Assembly: GCF_002261475.1 (NCBI RefSeq)
Contig: NZ_NEVN01000010.1
Span: 161,703 to 225,702 of the forward strand
DNA from: Bordetella genomosp. 5
Lineage (GTDB): Bacteria; Pseudomonadota; Gammaproteobacteria; Burkholderiales; Burkholderiaceae_B
DNA: 64,000 nt
Direction of reading: 5' to 3'
In this document: piece after piece, positions 27,461 through 35,386 of the stretch
Layout of the letters: each line of letters starts with the position of its first letter
Position numbering within the stretch: position 1 is the stretch's first letter
Made by a program: the position numbers and the translations under genes
The notes under the pieces: generated by a model
Database searches by the model: none
The model's input: only the letters and a program-made list of their open reading frames with translations
What the model was told of the DNA's origin: nothing

Positions 27461-28480
27461 TCAGAACACCTTGATGTCGCCCTCTTTCACGACACGCGCC
27501 CAGTGATCGGTTTCTTTGCGCAGCCACTGGCCCATCTCGGCCGGCGTCATCGTCACCGGCTCGGAACCCAGCTCCGCGAAGCGCTGCTTCGTGTCGGCCT
27601 CGTTGACGATCTCGGCGATCGTCGCGTGCAGCTTCTCGACGATGGCGGGCGGCGTGCCGGCGGGCGCCATCAGCGTCTGCCAGGAGCCCGTGACAAAGCC
27701 CGGCAGGCGCTCGGACAAAGCCGGCGTGTCGGGAATCGGCGCGAAGCGCTCCGTACTCGCCACCGCCAGCATGCGGATCGTGCCGCCCTTGACCAGCGGA
27801 TAGGTGGCCAGGAAGCTGTTCATCGCCACGTCGATCTGTCCGCCTGCCAGGTCCGACAGGACCTGCGAGCCACCCTTGTAGCCGATGTAGTTCCAGTCGA
27901 TGCCGGTCTGGCTGGCGAACAACACGCCGGCCAGGTGCGTGATCGACCCCGGTGTTTCACCGAAATTGAGACGGCCCTTGTTGGCCTTGGCGTAATCGAT
28001 CAGCTCCTGCACGTTGTGCACGGGCAGCTTGTTGCTCACCACGAGGATGTGCGGCGAGTACGCCACCACCGAGACCGGCGCGAGGTCTTCGGTCGGGCTG
28101 TAGTTCAGCTTCATGATGCTGGGCGAGATCGTGAGACTGCCCGAGTCCATCAACAGCAGCGTGTAGCCGTCGGCATCCGACTTGGCCACGTAACTGGCGC
28201 CGATGCTGCCATTGGCGCCCGCCTTGTTCTCGACTACCACGGCCTGCCCCCACCGTTCGGTGAGCTTCTTGCCGATCAGGCGTGCCATCACGTCGGACGC
28301 GCCGCCCGCGGGGTTGGGCACGACGATACGAATGACTTTCTGGGGATAGGCCGCGGCAGGATCCGCGGCGAAGGCGGTGCTGCCGGCGCTGGCGCCGAGG
28401 GCCGCGCAAAGGCCGGCGACCAGGCGCGCCAGCGTGCGCCGCTTGGCGGGCACGACGGCCGGCCGGGAAGGCAAGAACAT
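27461..28480 (-). CDS. Bug-family substrate-binding protein
   Basis: The protein is 339 aa. A long signal peptide ends near residue 40 (GSTAFAA-DPAAAYP). Family motifs are KVIRIVVPNPAGGASDVMARLIGKKLTERWGQAVVVENKAGANGSIG, ADGYTLL and LNFGETPGSITHLAGVLFA. AAGGAGAC precedes the ATG by a few bases. The gene faces away from the GntR regulator and shares with the enolase-superfamily operon an identical 20-bp upstream sequence. It is therefore probably the periplasmic receptor for the sugar acid degraded by that operon. No TctAB partner genes are nearby. Confidence 0.92.
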   Translation of the reverse strand: MFLPSRPAVVPAKRRTLARLVAGLCAALGASAGSTAFAADPAAAYPQKVIRIVVPNPAGGASDVMARLIGKKLTERWGQAVVVENKAGANGSIGASYVAKSDADGYTLLLMDSGSLTISPSIMKLNYSPTEDLAPVSVVAYSPHILVVSNKLPVHNVQELIDYAKANKGRLNFGETPGSITHLAGVLFASQTGIDWNYIGYKGGSQVLSDLAGGQIDVAMNSFLATYPLVKGGTIRMLAVASTERFAPIPDTPALSERLPGFVTGSWQTLMAPAGTPPAIVEKLHATIAEIVNEADTKQRFAELGSEPVTMTPAEMGQWLRKETDHWARVVKEGDIKVF

Positions 28481-28574
28481 GATGTCTCCTTGTCGTTATG
28501 CGGGCGCGGCCGACTGGAGACGGCGTGTGCCCGTGCCGGCCCTGGAGGACACGGCGGAGACATCTTCCGCTTAA

Positions 28575-28594
28575 GCTGTAAAATCTGTCAATAG
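28575..28594. promoter_or_regulatory. Operator copy upstream of Bug gene
   Basis: The sequence GCTGTAAAATCTGTCAATAG is the exact reverse complement of 29398-29417. Read toward the Bug gene it contains TTGACA, a perfect -35 box. It lies 95 bp upstream of the Bug start and overlaps nothing else. It is the likely binding site of the GntR protein encoded between the two copies. Confidence 0.7.
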
Positions 28595-28613
28595 CTGATT
28601 GCGCGAATGCGGG

Positions 28614-29324
28614 TTATCCAGCAGCGCCACGGCCGCCGAACAGCCGCGCGATCCCGCCTTGCAGATGCGCCACCATGGCCGCCCGCGCGCGCTCGGCGTC
28701 GCCCGCCTCGATGGCCTGCACGATGGCACCGTGCTCGGCAACGACGCGCTGGCGCCGCTCGGCCGAGAAGGGGCCCGACAGCTGGCGCACGAGATCGATG
28801 CTGAAGCGCGTCTGCGCCACCAAGGCCGTCATCGTCATCTCGAAGAAGCGATTGCCGCAGGCGGCCGCCACGGCGGCATGAAACGCGATGTCCTCGTCGA
28901 TGCCGGGGTTGCCCGCCTGGAGCGCGCGCTCGAACCCCGCATGCCTGCGCACGATCTCGGCCACCGCCTCCGGATCGCGGCGGGCCGCCGCGCGCGCGGC
29001 GATTTCGCCTTCGAGGGCGCAGCGGAAATCCAGGAACGACTGGATGTCCGGAATGCTCGACAGCGAGCCGAACTCCACGATCTCGGCCTGCGGCTTGAGC
29101 GCCTCGACATAGTTGCCGGAGCCCTTGCGCGCGGAGATGCGCCCCTCGGCCCGCAGGCGCGCCAAGGCCTGGCGCAGCACCGGCCGCGACACCGACAGGC
29201 GGCGCGCCAGCTCGATCTCGCCGGGCAGGCGGGCGTGGATCTTGAAGCCCTCGCTGCCCAGCAGCGCCAGCAGTTGTTCGTAGACCTTGTCGCTGAGAAG
29301 CCGGTCGGTGGATGCGTGATTCAT
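28614..29324 (-). CDS. GntR-family (FadR/FCD) transcriptional regulator
   Basis: The protein is 236 aa. The N-terminal winged helix-turn-helix (about 5-75) reads LSDKVYEQLLALLGSEGF, ARLPGEIELARRLSVSRPVLRQALARLRAEGRI and GSGNYV. The C-terminal all-helical FCD domain (about 95-225) has the metal- and ligand-binding histidines in DEDIAFHAAVAAACGN and EHGAIVQAIEAGD. FCD regulators sense sugar acids or organic acids. Its flanking transcripts both carry the same 20-bp site, so it probably represses uptake and catabolism together. Confidence 0.92.
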   Translation of the reverse strand: MNHASTDRLLSDKVYEQLLALLGSEGFKIHARLPGEIELARRLSVSRPVLRQALARLRAEGRISARKGSGNYVEALKPQAEIVEFGSLSSIPDIQSFLDFRCALEGEIAARAAARRDPEAVAEIVRRHAGFERALQAGNPGIDEDIAFHAAVAAACGNRFFEMTMTALVAQTRFSIDLVRQLSGPFSAERRQRVVAEHGAIVQAIEAGDAERARAAMVAHLQGGIARLFGGRGAAG

Positions 29325-29397
29325 GGGGCGGGAGTTTGAAGCAAGCCACTGCCGCGAGCAAGGCGCCGCGCCAAAAGCTGTAAAGCAAAACGAACTT

Positions 29398-29417
29398 CTA
29401 TTGACAGATTTTACAGC
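29398..29417. promoter_or_regulatory. Operator copy upstream of dehydratase operon
   Basis: CTATTGACAGATTTTACAGC matches the site at 28575-28594 at all 20 positions and has the same direction relative to the gene it precedes. TTGACA (29401-29406) can serve as -35. The -10 is unclear (GACACT at 17 bp, or TATAAG farther on). The site lies about 46 bp before the dehydratase ATG. A further GCTGTAAAGC is at about 29377. Confidence 0.7.
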
Positions 29418-29462
29418 ATTGCCGACACTATAAGCCCGCTTCCCCGATCAGGCCGTCTCGTC

Positions 29463-30665
29463 ATGTCCCGCATCACCCAACTGCGCACGTATCGCCACCC
29501 CGACCGGCCCAGCCTGCTCTGGCTCGAGATCGACACCGACGACGGCCTCACCGGCTTGGGCGAGACCTTCCGCGGCGCCGCGACGGTCGAGACCATGATC
29601 CACGCAGAAATCGCGCCGCAACTGCTCGGGCGCGACGCCAGCGCCATCGAAAGCATCAACGCGCTGCTGACCCAACCCTATGTGGGCTACAACGCCTCCG
29701 GCGCCGAGATCCGCGCCGCCAGCGCCGTCGATATCGCGCTCTGGGACCTGGCCGGCCAGCGCCAGCAGGTGCCGCTGTATCAGGCGTTGGGCGGTGCCGC
29801 CCGCACCGGCATCCCCGTGTACAACACCTGCGCGGGCTACGCCTTCAACACGAGCGGCAAGCGCCGCGACATCGGCGCGGCCGATGTGTCGACCGGCCCT
29901 TACGACGATCAGGTCGCCTTCATGCGCGACGCGGGCGCCCTGGCAACCAGCCTGCGCGACGAAGGGTACGCGGCGATGAAGATCTGGCCGTTCGACATCT
30001 ATGCGCCCAAGACGCAGGGCCAGACCATCAGCCTCAAAGACCTGAAAACCGGGCTCGAGCCCTTCAAGCGCATCCGCGACGCGGTGGGCGACGACATCGA
30101 GGTGATGTGCGAGCTGCATGGCTTGTGGGGCAACCACGCCGCGCTGCGCATCTGCCAGGCCCTCGAAGACTACGGCGTATTCTGGGCCGAGGATCCGATC
30201 TCCAAGATGGACGACGTCCATACGCTTGCCGACCTGCGCAGCCGCACCCGCACGCCGATCTGCGGCAGCGAATCGCTCGCCGGCCTGCCGGTGTTCCGCG
30301 ACCTGCTCGCCGCCAATGCGCTCGACGTGGTGATGCTCGATCTGTGCTGGTGCGGCGGCATCACCACCGCGCGCAAGATTGCCGCGTTGGCCCAGGCCTA
30401 CGCCAAGCCGCTCGCGCCGCACGACTGCACCGGTCCGGTCGCGCTGATGGCCGGCCTGCATCTGGCGCTGCATGCGCCCACGGCGATCTACCAGGAGGTC
30501 GTGCGCGCCACGCTGGCCACCTGGTACCGTGACCTCGTCACCGACCTGCCGCATATCGACGCAGGCGTGGCCCTGCCGCCCACGGGCCATGGCCTGGGCA
30601 CGCGCCTGTCTCCTGCTTTCAAGGCACGCACCGATCTCCTGGTGCGCGCCAGCCACGTTTCCTGA
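29463..30665 (+). CDS. Enolase-superfamily sugar-acid dehydratase (mandelate racemase/galactonate dehydratase-like)
   Basis: The protein is 400 aa. The N-terminal capping domain (LEIDTDDGLTGLGETFRGAATVE) leads to the barrel starting near 130. Likely catalytic and metal residues are in MKIWPFD (Lys region), EVMCELHGLW (first Glu/His), FWAEDPI (second Glu) and ICGSESLAG (third Glu). The general-acid/base histidine is in LAPHDCTGP. This E-x-H...E...E...H set fits acid-sugar dehydratases more than racemases. The true substrate is unknown. It starts the operon that continues into a 2-hydroxyacid dehydrogenase 11 bp later. Confidence 0.87.
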   Translation: MSRITQLRTYRHPDRPSLLWLEIDTDDGLTGLGETFRGAATVETMIHAEIAPQLLGRDASAIESINALLTQPYVGYNASGAEIRAASAVDIALWDLAGQRQQVPLYQALGGAARTGIPVYNTCAGYAFNTSGKRRDIGAADVSTGPYDDQVAFMRDAGALATSLRDEGYAAMKIWPFDIYAPKTQGQTISLKDLKTGLEPFKRIRDAVGDDIEVMCELHGLWGNHAALRICQALEDYGVFWAEDPISKMDDVHTLADLRSRTRTPICGSESLAGLPVFRDLLAANALDVVMLDLCWCGGITTARKIAALAQAYAKPLAPHDCTGPVALMAGLHLALHAPTAIYQEVVRATLATWYRDLVTDLPHIDAGVALPPTGHGLGTRLSPAFKARTDLLVRASHVS

Positions 30666-30676
30666 GGACGTCCGAC

Positions 30677-31636
30677 ATGAAGATTCTGGTTGCGGGGCTG
30701 CATGCCCCCAACGCACCGCGCCTGGCCGCCCTGCTGGGCGCCGACCACGACGTGCAGGCCGCCAGCGCCCTGCCCGCGCAAGGGCCCATCGAAGCCGATG
30801 TGCTGGTCACCAACCGCCTCGGCGCCGACGAAGCCGCGCGGTTCCAGGGCCGTCTGGTGCATGTGCCCGGCGCGGGCGTCGACGCGATCTCGCAGGATGC
30901 CCTGCCCGCCGCCTGCCCGGTCTGCAACGTGCACGGACACGAGATCCCCATCGCCGAGTATGTGACGCACGCGCTGCTCGAGCATTTCCTGCAGCCCTGG
31001 CGCCTGCCGACCGAACTCGACGCGCGCGCATGGCCGGCGGTGTATGCCGCTCGGCCCTATCACCGCGAGGCCGCCGGCAGCACCGTCGCCATCCTGGGCT
31101 ACGGCCACATCGGCGAAGAGATCGCGCGGCGCGTGCGCGCGCTGGGCATGCGGGTGATCGCCGTCACGCGCAGCGGCAAGGTCGATGCCGACATCGTGCC
31201 CGATGAGATCGTCACGACCGCCCAACTCGAAGACGTGCTGCCACGTTGCGCGGCGCTGGTGCTCTGCTGCCCGCTCACGCCCGAAACACGCGGACGCGTG
31301 GGCGCGGCCGCGCTCGAGGCCCTGGGTCCGGACGGGCTGCTCATCAACGTGGCACGCGCGGAGGTCGCGGACGAACAGGCGCTCTACGCATGCCTCGCCG
31401 ACGGCCGGCTCGGCCGGGCGGTGCTGGATGTCTGGTATCGCTATCCCGCGGAAGGCGAGGTCGATGTGGCGCCGTCGGCATTTCCCATTCATGCCTTGCC
31501 CAATGTGCGCTGCACGCCCCATGTGTCCGCGCTCACGCCCGGCCTGCTCGAACGCCGCTACGCCTTCATCGCCGACAACATCCGCGCGCTCGCCGCGGGC
31601 ACGCCGCTACGGGGCGTGGTGCGAGCCGCCGGCTGA
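30677..31636 (+). CDS. D-isomer-specific 2-hydroxyacid dehydrogenase
   Basis: The protein is 319 aa. The NAD-binding Rossmann motif is VAILGYGHIGEEIARRVRALGMRVIAV near 140-166. The catalytic arginine lies in LLINVARAEVADEQAL, followed by the downstream acid and CTPHVSALTPG with the catalytic histidine. Like glyoxylate/hydroxypyruvate reductases it should interconvert a 2-ketoacid and a 2-hydroxyacid. Its place after the dehydratase suggests that it acts on a breakdown product. The end meets a convergent LysR gene, with a hairpin over both stops. Confidence 0.9.
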   Translation: MKILVAGLHAPNAPRLAALLGADHDVQAASALPAQGPIEADVLVTNRLGADEAARFQGRLVHVPGAGVDAISQDALPAACPVCNVHGHEIPIAEYVTHALLEHFLQPWRLPTELDARAWPAVYAARPYHREAAGSTVAILGYGHIGEEIARRVRALGMRVIAVTRSGKVDADIVPDEIVTTAQLEDVLPRCAALVLCCPLTPETRGRVGAAALEALGPDGLLINVARAEVADEQALYACLADGRLGRAVLDVWYRYPAEGEVDVAPSAFPIHALPNVRCTPHVSALTPGLLERRYAFIADNIRALAAGTPLRGVVRAAG

Positions 31637-31650
31637 GATCGGCTCAGCCG
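31630..31650. terminator. Hairpin spanning both convergent stop codons
   Basis: CGGCTGAG (31630-31637), five bases, CTCAGCCG (31643-31650). The TGA of the dehydrogenase lies in the left arm and the TGA of the convergent LysR gene in the right arm. No T-run is present on either side. A role in separating the two converging transcripts is likely. Confidence 0.5.
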
Positions 31651-32543
31651 CAGAGTCCAGCCAGTTGTGCGCGCAACCAACCCAGCGCCGCATCGCCATC
31701 GCGACGAGGGTGCCACACCTGCTCGAACGCAAAGGCCGGCAGCGCCAGAGGCGGCGCGAAGCGGCGTAAGCCTTGGGGCAAGCGGCCGGCCACCAGGGTG
31801 CGCGCGGCCACGGTCAGCACCAGATCCGTTCCCGGCACGACATCCAGCGCGGCGCTCCAGTGGGGCAAGACCAGCGCGACATGGCGGCGCCCGCCGCGCG
31901 CGGCCACCGCGGCGTCGATGTCGTTGTCGCCATCCGGCCGCATCGCCACCAGCACATGCGGCCGCGCCAGCCACGGCTCCCACGACAGCCCCCCACGCGC
32001 GGGCAGGGTCGCGGCGTCGGCCACGCTCGTGAAATGCTCCTCGAACAGCACCTGGCGGCGCAGGTGATCCGGCATCGCCGGAAACACGCCGAGCGCCAGA
32101 TCCAGCTCGCCATCGTCCAACTGGCCCAGCATGGTGTCGCGCCCGGCCTGGCTCACGGCCAGATCGATGCCCGGTGCCTGCGCGCGCAACTGACGCATCA
32201 GCGGCGGCAGTACCAGCCGGGCCGCGTAATCCGACATGCCCAGCCGCAGGCGCCGCCGCGCGGCACCGGGCTCGAAGGCGGGCGCGCGCAGCACATCGTC
32301 GAGTCCCGACAAGGCCTGACTCAGCGGCGGCAATAGTTCCTGAGCCCGCGCGCTGAGCTGCAGGCCGCCCTCGCGCCTGACCAGCAACGGATCGCCGAAA
32401 TGGGCGCGCAGCTGCGCCAGCGCGTGGCTCACGGCCGGCTGGCTCTTGTGCAGCCGCAAGGCGGCACGCGTGACGTGGCGCTCGCTCAGCAGGGCATGCA
32501 GCGTGAGCAGTAGATTCAGGTCGATGCGTCGCAATTCATCCAT
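31644..32543 (-). CDS. LysR-family transcriptional regulator
   Basis: The protein is 299 aa. The helix-turn-helix near 1-65 reads IDLNLLLTLHALLSERHVTRAALRLHKSQPAVSHALAQLRAHFGDPLLVR, the NodD/NahR-like subgroup pattern. The effector domain starts near 88 (RRLRLGMSDYAARLVLP). The ATG at 32543 (MDELRRIDLN) is preferred over one 19 codons earlier because it gives the standard N-terminus. It is divergent from the YdcZ-like gene across about 90 bp and may regulate it. Confidence 0.9.
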   Translation of the reverse strand: MDELRRIDLNLLLTLHALLSERHVTRAALRLHKSQPAVSHALAQLRAHFGDPLLVRREGGLQLSARAQELLPPLSQALSGLDDVLRAPAFEPGAARRRLRLGMSDYAARLVLPPLMRQLRAQAPGIDLAVSQAGRDTMLGQLDDGELDLALGVFPAMPDHLRRQVLFEEHFTSVADAATLPARGGLSWEPWLARPHVLVAMRPDGDNDIDAAVAARGGRRHVALVLPHWSAALDVVPGTDLVLTVAARTLVAGRLPQGLRRFAPPLALPAFAFEQVWHPRRDGDAALGWLRAQLAGLCG

Positions 32544-32635
32544 GCGACGAATAATGCACGTTAGAAATAAGAATTTCCATTCGCATAGAGCATCGTTCAC
32601 GCTGTCTGGGTCGAAACCGAACCAGGAAATCCCTC

Positions 32636-33133
32636 ATGCCCGCGCTCGTGCCTCTGTTCATCGCCGTGCTTGCCGGCGCCGCCGTCCCGCTTCAGGCGGC
32701 CAGCAACGCCGCCCTCGGCCGCGCGCTGGGCCATCCGCTGTGGGCCACGCTGTGCTCGCTGCTGGTGAGCGTGGCGGTACTGGCGCCCGTGCTGCTCGCC
32801 GCCCGCGTGTCGGCCCCCACCCTCGCCCAGGCCACCGGCGGGCCGACCTGGCTGTGGCTGGGCGGTGTGGCCGGGGTGGTCTACGTAACGGCGGCGCTCG
32901 TCCTCGCGCCGCGCCTGGGCGCGGCCAATTTCATCGTCTGCGTGATCGCGGGCCAGATGCTGGCATCGCTGGTGCTGGACCATTTCGGTCTGATGGGGCT
33001 GCCGGTGCGGCCGACGAGCGGGGCGCGCCTCGCGGGCGTGACGCTCATTCTGTTGGGCATGGCGGTGGTGCAGTGGGACAACCGCTCGCCGCCCGCCGAC
33101 ACCGCTGGCACCCCGGCGTCATCGCAGCGCTGA
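32636..33133 (+). CDS. YdcZ/DUF606-like DMT-superfamily membrane protein
   Basis: The protein is 165 aa with about five hydrophobic spans. Family hallmarks are AVPLQAASNAALGRALGHPLWATLCSLLVS at the start and TWLWLGGVAGVVYVTAALVLAPRLGAANFIVCVIAGQM in the middle. Members are small transporters of the drug/metabolite superfamily, half the size of EamA proteins, and probably dimerise. Substrate unknown. The divergent LysR gene is a candidate regulator. Confidence 0.83.
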   Translation: MPALVPLFIAVLAGAAVPLQAASNAALGRALGHPLWATLCSLLVSVAVLAPVLLAARVSAPTLAQATGGPTWLWLGGVAGVVYVTAALVLAPRLGAANFIVCVIAGQMLASLVLDHFGLMGLPVRPTSGARLAGVTLILLGMAVVQWDNRSPPADTAGTPASSQR

Positions 33134-33264
33134 GGGGCCGGGCACGCATCGTGCTGGGCAGGCTGACACGAAGCCGGATCGGCTTCCCTAAAATGGGGCT
33201 TGGACTCAGATCGGCTTGATTCAAGCCTGCCCCTGCAGCATTGCAGCAAACACGGACTGTACCC

Positions 33265-34335
33265 ATGCGATTGCGCGCGCCCACCCTGCTCCGCTTCCTC
33301 CGCCCCAGAGAGCTCTTCGGCTTGCTGAAAGACTCGGCGAATCAGTGGTCCCGTCATCGGGCCTCAAGCAAGGGTGCCGCGCTATCGCTCTATATGGTGT
33401 TCTCGCTCGCGCCCATGCTGATCCTCGTGATCGCGGTGGCGGGCGCGTTCTTCGGCGAAGAGGCGGTGCGCTCGGAGCTGTTCGGCCAGGTGCGCGATCT
33501 GACCGGCGAGCGTGGCGCTGAGGTGATTCAGACCGTGCTGGCGAGCGCCCACGAGTCGGGCAAGGGCTGGCTCGCCGCCCTGTTCTCGATCTCGGTGCTG
33601 GTGTTCTCCGCCACCACGGCGTTCGCCGAACTCAAGGCCAGTCTGGACGAACTCTGGGAGGCCGATCCCGACCAGAGCAGCGGCATCCAGGGCCTGGTGC
33701 GCAGCCGCATGCTGTCCTTCGGGCTGGTGCTGGTGCTGGGCCTCTTCCTCCTGCTGTCGCTGATGGTCAACGCCGCGATGGGCGTGGCGCGCGGCTATTA
33801 CGGCGACCTCTGGACCAACTCTTACGTCGCCATCATCGGCGAATGGATCTCCAGCCTGTTTTCCTTCGCGGTGGTCACGGCGCTGTTCGCGGTGGTCTTC
33901 AAGCTGCTGCCCAGCGCCAATGTGCTGTGGCGCCATGTCATTCCCGGCGCCGTCGTGACGGCCGCGCTGTTCCTGATCGGCAAATGGGGCATCGGGCTCT
34001 ACCTGGGCAACGGCGCCGCCACCTCGGCCTATGGTGCCGCCGGCTCCCTGATCGCCCTGCTGCTGTGGATTTATTACTCCGCGCAGATCTTCTTCTTCGG
34101 TGCGGTATTCACGCGGCAGTACTCGCTGCGGGCCGAGCGCCTCGAACAAGGCGCGGCCACCGGAGACGCGCCCGCAGGGGCGACCGCGGTGCCGCCAGCA
34201 GGGTCTCCCGCCGCGGATGCTGCAACCGCCCGCCCCGTGTCCATGACGCCTGAGACCGTACCGGGCACCGCCCACCCGCAGACGAACACGGTGCCCCAGA
34301 CGCCGTCCGCGCCGCCACGCCAAGACCTGCCCTGA
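33265..34335 (+). CDS. YihY/BrkB-family inner-membrane protein
   Basis: The protein is 356 aa with about six spans. Family motifs are SKGAALSLYMVFSLAPMLILVIAVAG near 34-59, STTAFAELKASLDELWE, and the closing GAAGSLIALLLWIYYSAQIFFFGAVFTRQY. The last 75 residues or so are a disordered Pro/Ala/Thr-rich tail (PPAGSPAADAATARPV...). Members were once annotated as ribonuclease BN in error, and their role in the envelope is unclear. The ATG at 33265 is preferred over a TTG eight codons earlier. The gene ends 1 bp from the convergent Ldh gene, with both stops inside CCTGA-T-TCAGG. Confidence 0.9.
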   Translation: MRLRAPTLLRFLRPRELFGLLKDSANQWSRHRASSKGAALSLYMVFSLAPMLILVIAVAGAFFGEEAVRSELFGQVRDLTGERGAEVIQTVLASAHESGKGWLAALFSISVLVFSATTAFAELKASLDELWEADPDQSSGIQGLVRSRMLSFGLVLVLGLFLLLSLMVNAAMGVARGYYGDLWTNSYVAIIGEWISSLFSFAVVTALFAVVFKLLPSANVLWRHVIPGAVVTAALFLIGKWGIGLYLGNGAATSAYGAAGSLIALLLWIYYSAQIFFFGAVFTRQYSLRAERLEQGAATGDAPAGATAVPPAGSPAADAATARPVSMTPETVPGTAHPQTNTVPQTPSAPPRQDLP

Positions 34336-34336
34336 T

Positions 34337-35386
34337 TCAGGCGGGCGGCGGCACGCGCAATCGCGCGCTCCACGCCTGGATCTCGCGCCAGAGCCCGGCC
34401 TCCACCGGAATGCCGCCCGTTTCGCGCTCGCGCTGCGCATGCGCCTCGGGTTGGCCCGGCACCTGCGGGGCGCCGGGCTGTTGTGCCAGCTCGCTCGCCA
34501 TCAGCGCCACGACACCGGCCAGCACGGCGCCGCCCGCGAAACGCCGCGGGTCGATCACGATGAAAAAGGCGCCGAGCCGACGCGGCTCATCCAGCCGCTC
34601 GTACATCGGCGATATATGCGGCCCGAAGGGATTGCCGTTCAACGGCCCGCAGAGCACCTCGATCATCATGGCGAGCCCGTAGCCCTTGTAGCCGTACTCG
34701 GTCCCGCCGAGCGGACGTAATGCCCGCACGGACTGCGCGTCGGTCGCGTCCTCGCCCGCCTCGTCCAGCGCCACACCCGGCGGCAGGCTCCGCTGCTCGC
34801 GCCGCGCGTTCATCACGCGGTTCCAGGGAATCGCCGTCGTGGCCATATCGAGGCACAGCGGTTCGCCGCCCTCGCGCGGCACCGCGATCGAGATCGGGTT
34901 GGTGCCGAAGAACGGCACATGGCCGCCAAAGGGCGCGGCGATCGCGTCGGAATGCGTGAAGGCCAGCCCGATCAGGCCGGCCTGCGCGGCGCGGCGGCTG
35001 TACAGCCCGACGGCTCCGCAGTGCGAGCTGTCGCTCACGCCGACGGCGGCCACACCCGCTTCCCGCGCGAGCTCGATGGCCAGCGCGTTGGCACGGTGCC
35101 CCACGATGATGCCCAGCCCTTGCCCGCCGTCGACCTGCGCCGTGGCGGGCCCGCTGCGGGTCACGCGGATACGGGGCCGCGCCAGGATGGAGCCATGCGA
35201 AAGACGATTGAGATAGTGCGGCAGCCGTGCGATGCCATGGGAGTCGATCCCCCACAGACTGGTCTGCACCAGGCTATCGGCGAGGCACACGGCATCGTCC
35301 TGATCCAGGTCGTGCGCGCGCAGGCAGCCCACGGCCCAGTCCCGCAGCGCCGCGGCCGGTACCCGGCGTATCAACGCCTCGTTCAT
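34337..35386 (-). CDS. Ldh-family (YlbC/YiaK) NAD(P)-dependent reductase
   Basis: The protein is 349 aa of the malate/L-sulfolactate/2,3-diketogulonate reductase family. Key motifs are DSHGIARLPHY near 48-58 (catalytic His), VGVSDSSHCGAVGLY near 115-130 (second His), and FGTNPISIAVPRE. EYGYKGYGLAMMIEVL near 230 is the nucleotide-binding part. It reduces a 2-ketoacid to a hydroxyacid or the reverse in the cytoplasm. It is the last gene of the 11-gene sugar-acid operon and overlaps the mannitol dehydrogenase-family gene by 4 bp. In other genomes the relative YiaK also occurs with a TRAP transporter. Confidence 0.9.
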   Translation of the reverse strand: MNEALIRRVPAAALRDWAVGCLRAHDLDQDDAVCLADSLVQTSLWGIDSHGIARLPHYLNRLSHGSILARPRIRVTRSGPATAQVDGGQGLGIIVGHRANALAIELAREAGVAAVGVSDSSHCGAVGLYSRRAAQAGLIGLAFTHSDAIAAPFGGHVPFFGTNPISIAVPREGGEPLCLDMATTAIPWNRVMNARREQRSLPPGVALDEAGEDATDAQSVRALRPLGGTEYGYKGYGLAMMIEVLCGPLNGNPFGPHISPMYERLDEPRRLGAFFIVIDPRRFAGGAVLAGVVALMASELAQQPGAPQVPGQPEAHAQRERETGGIPVEAGLWREIQAWSARLRVPPPA

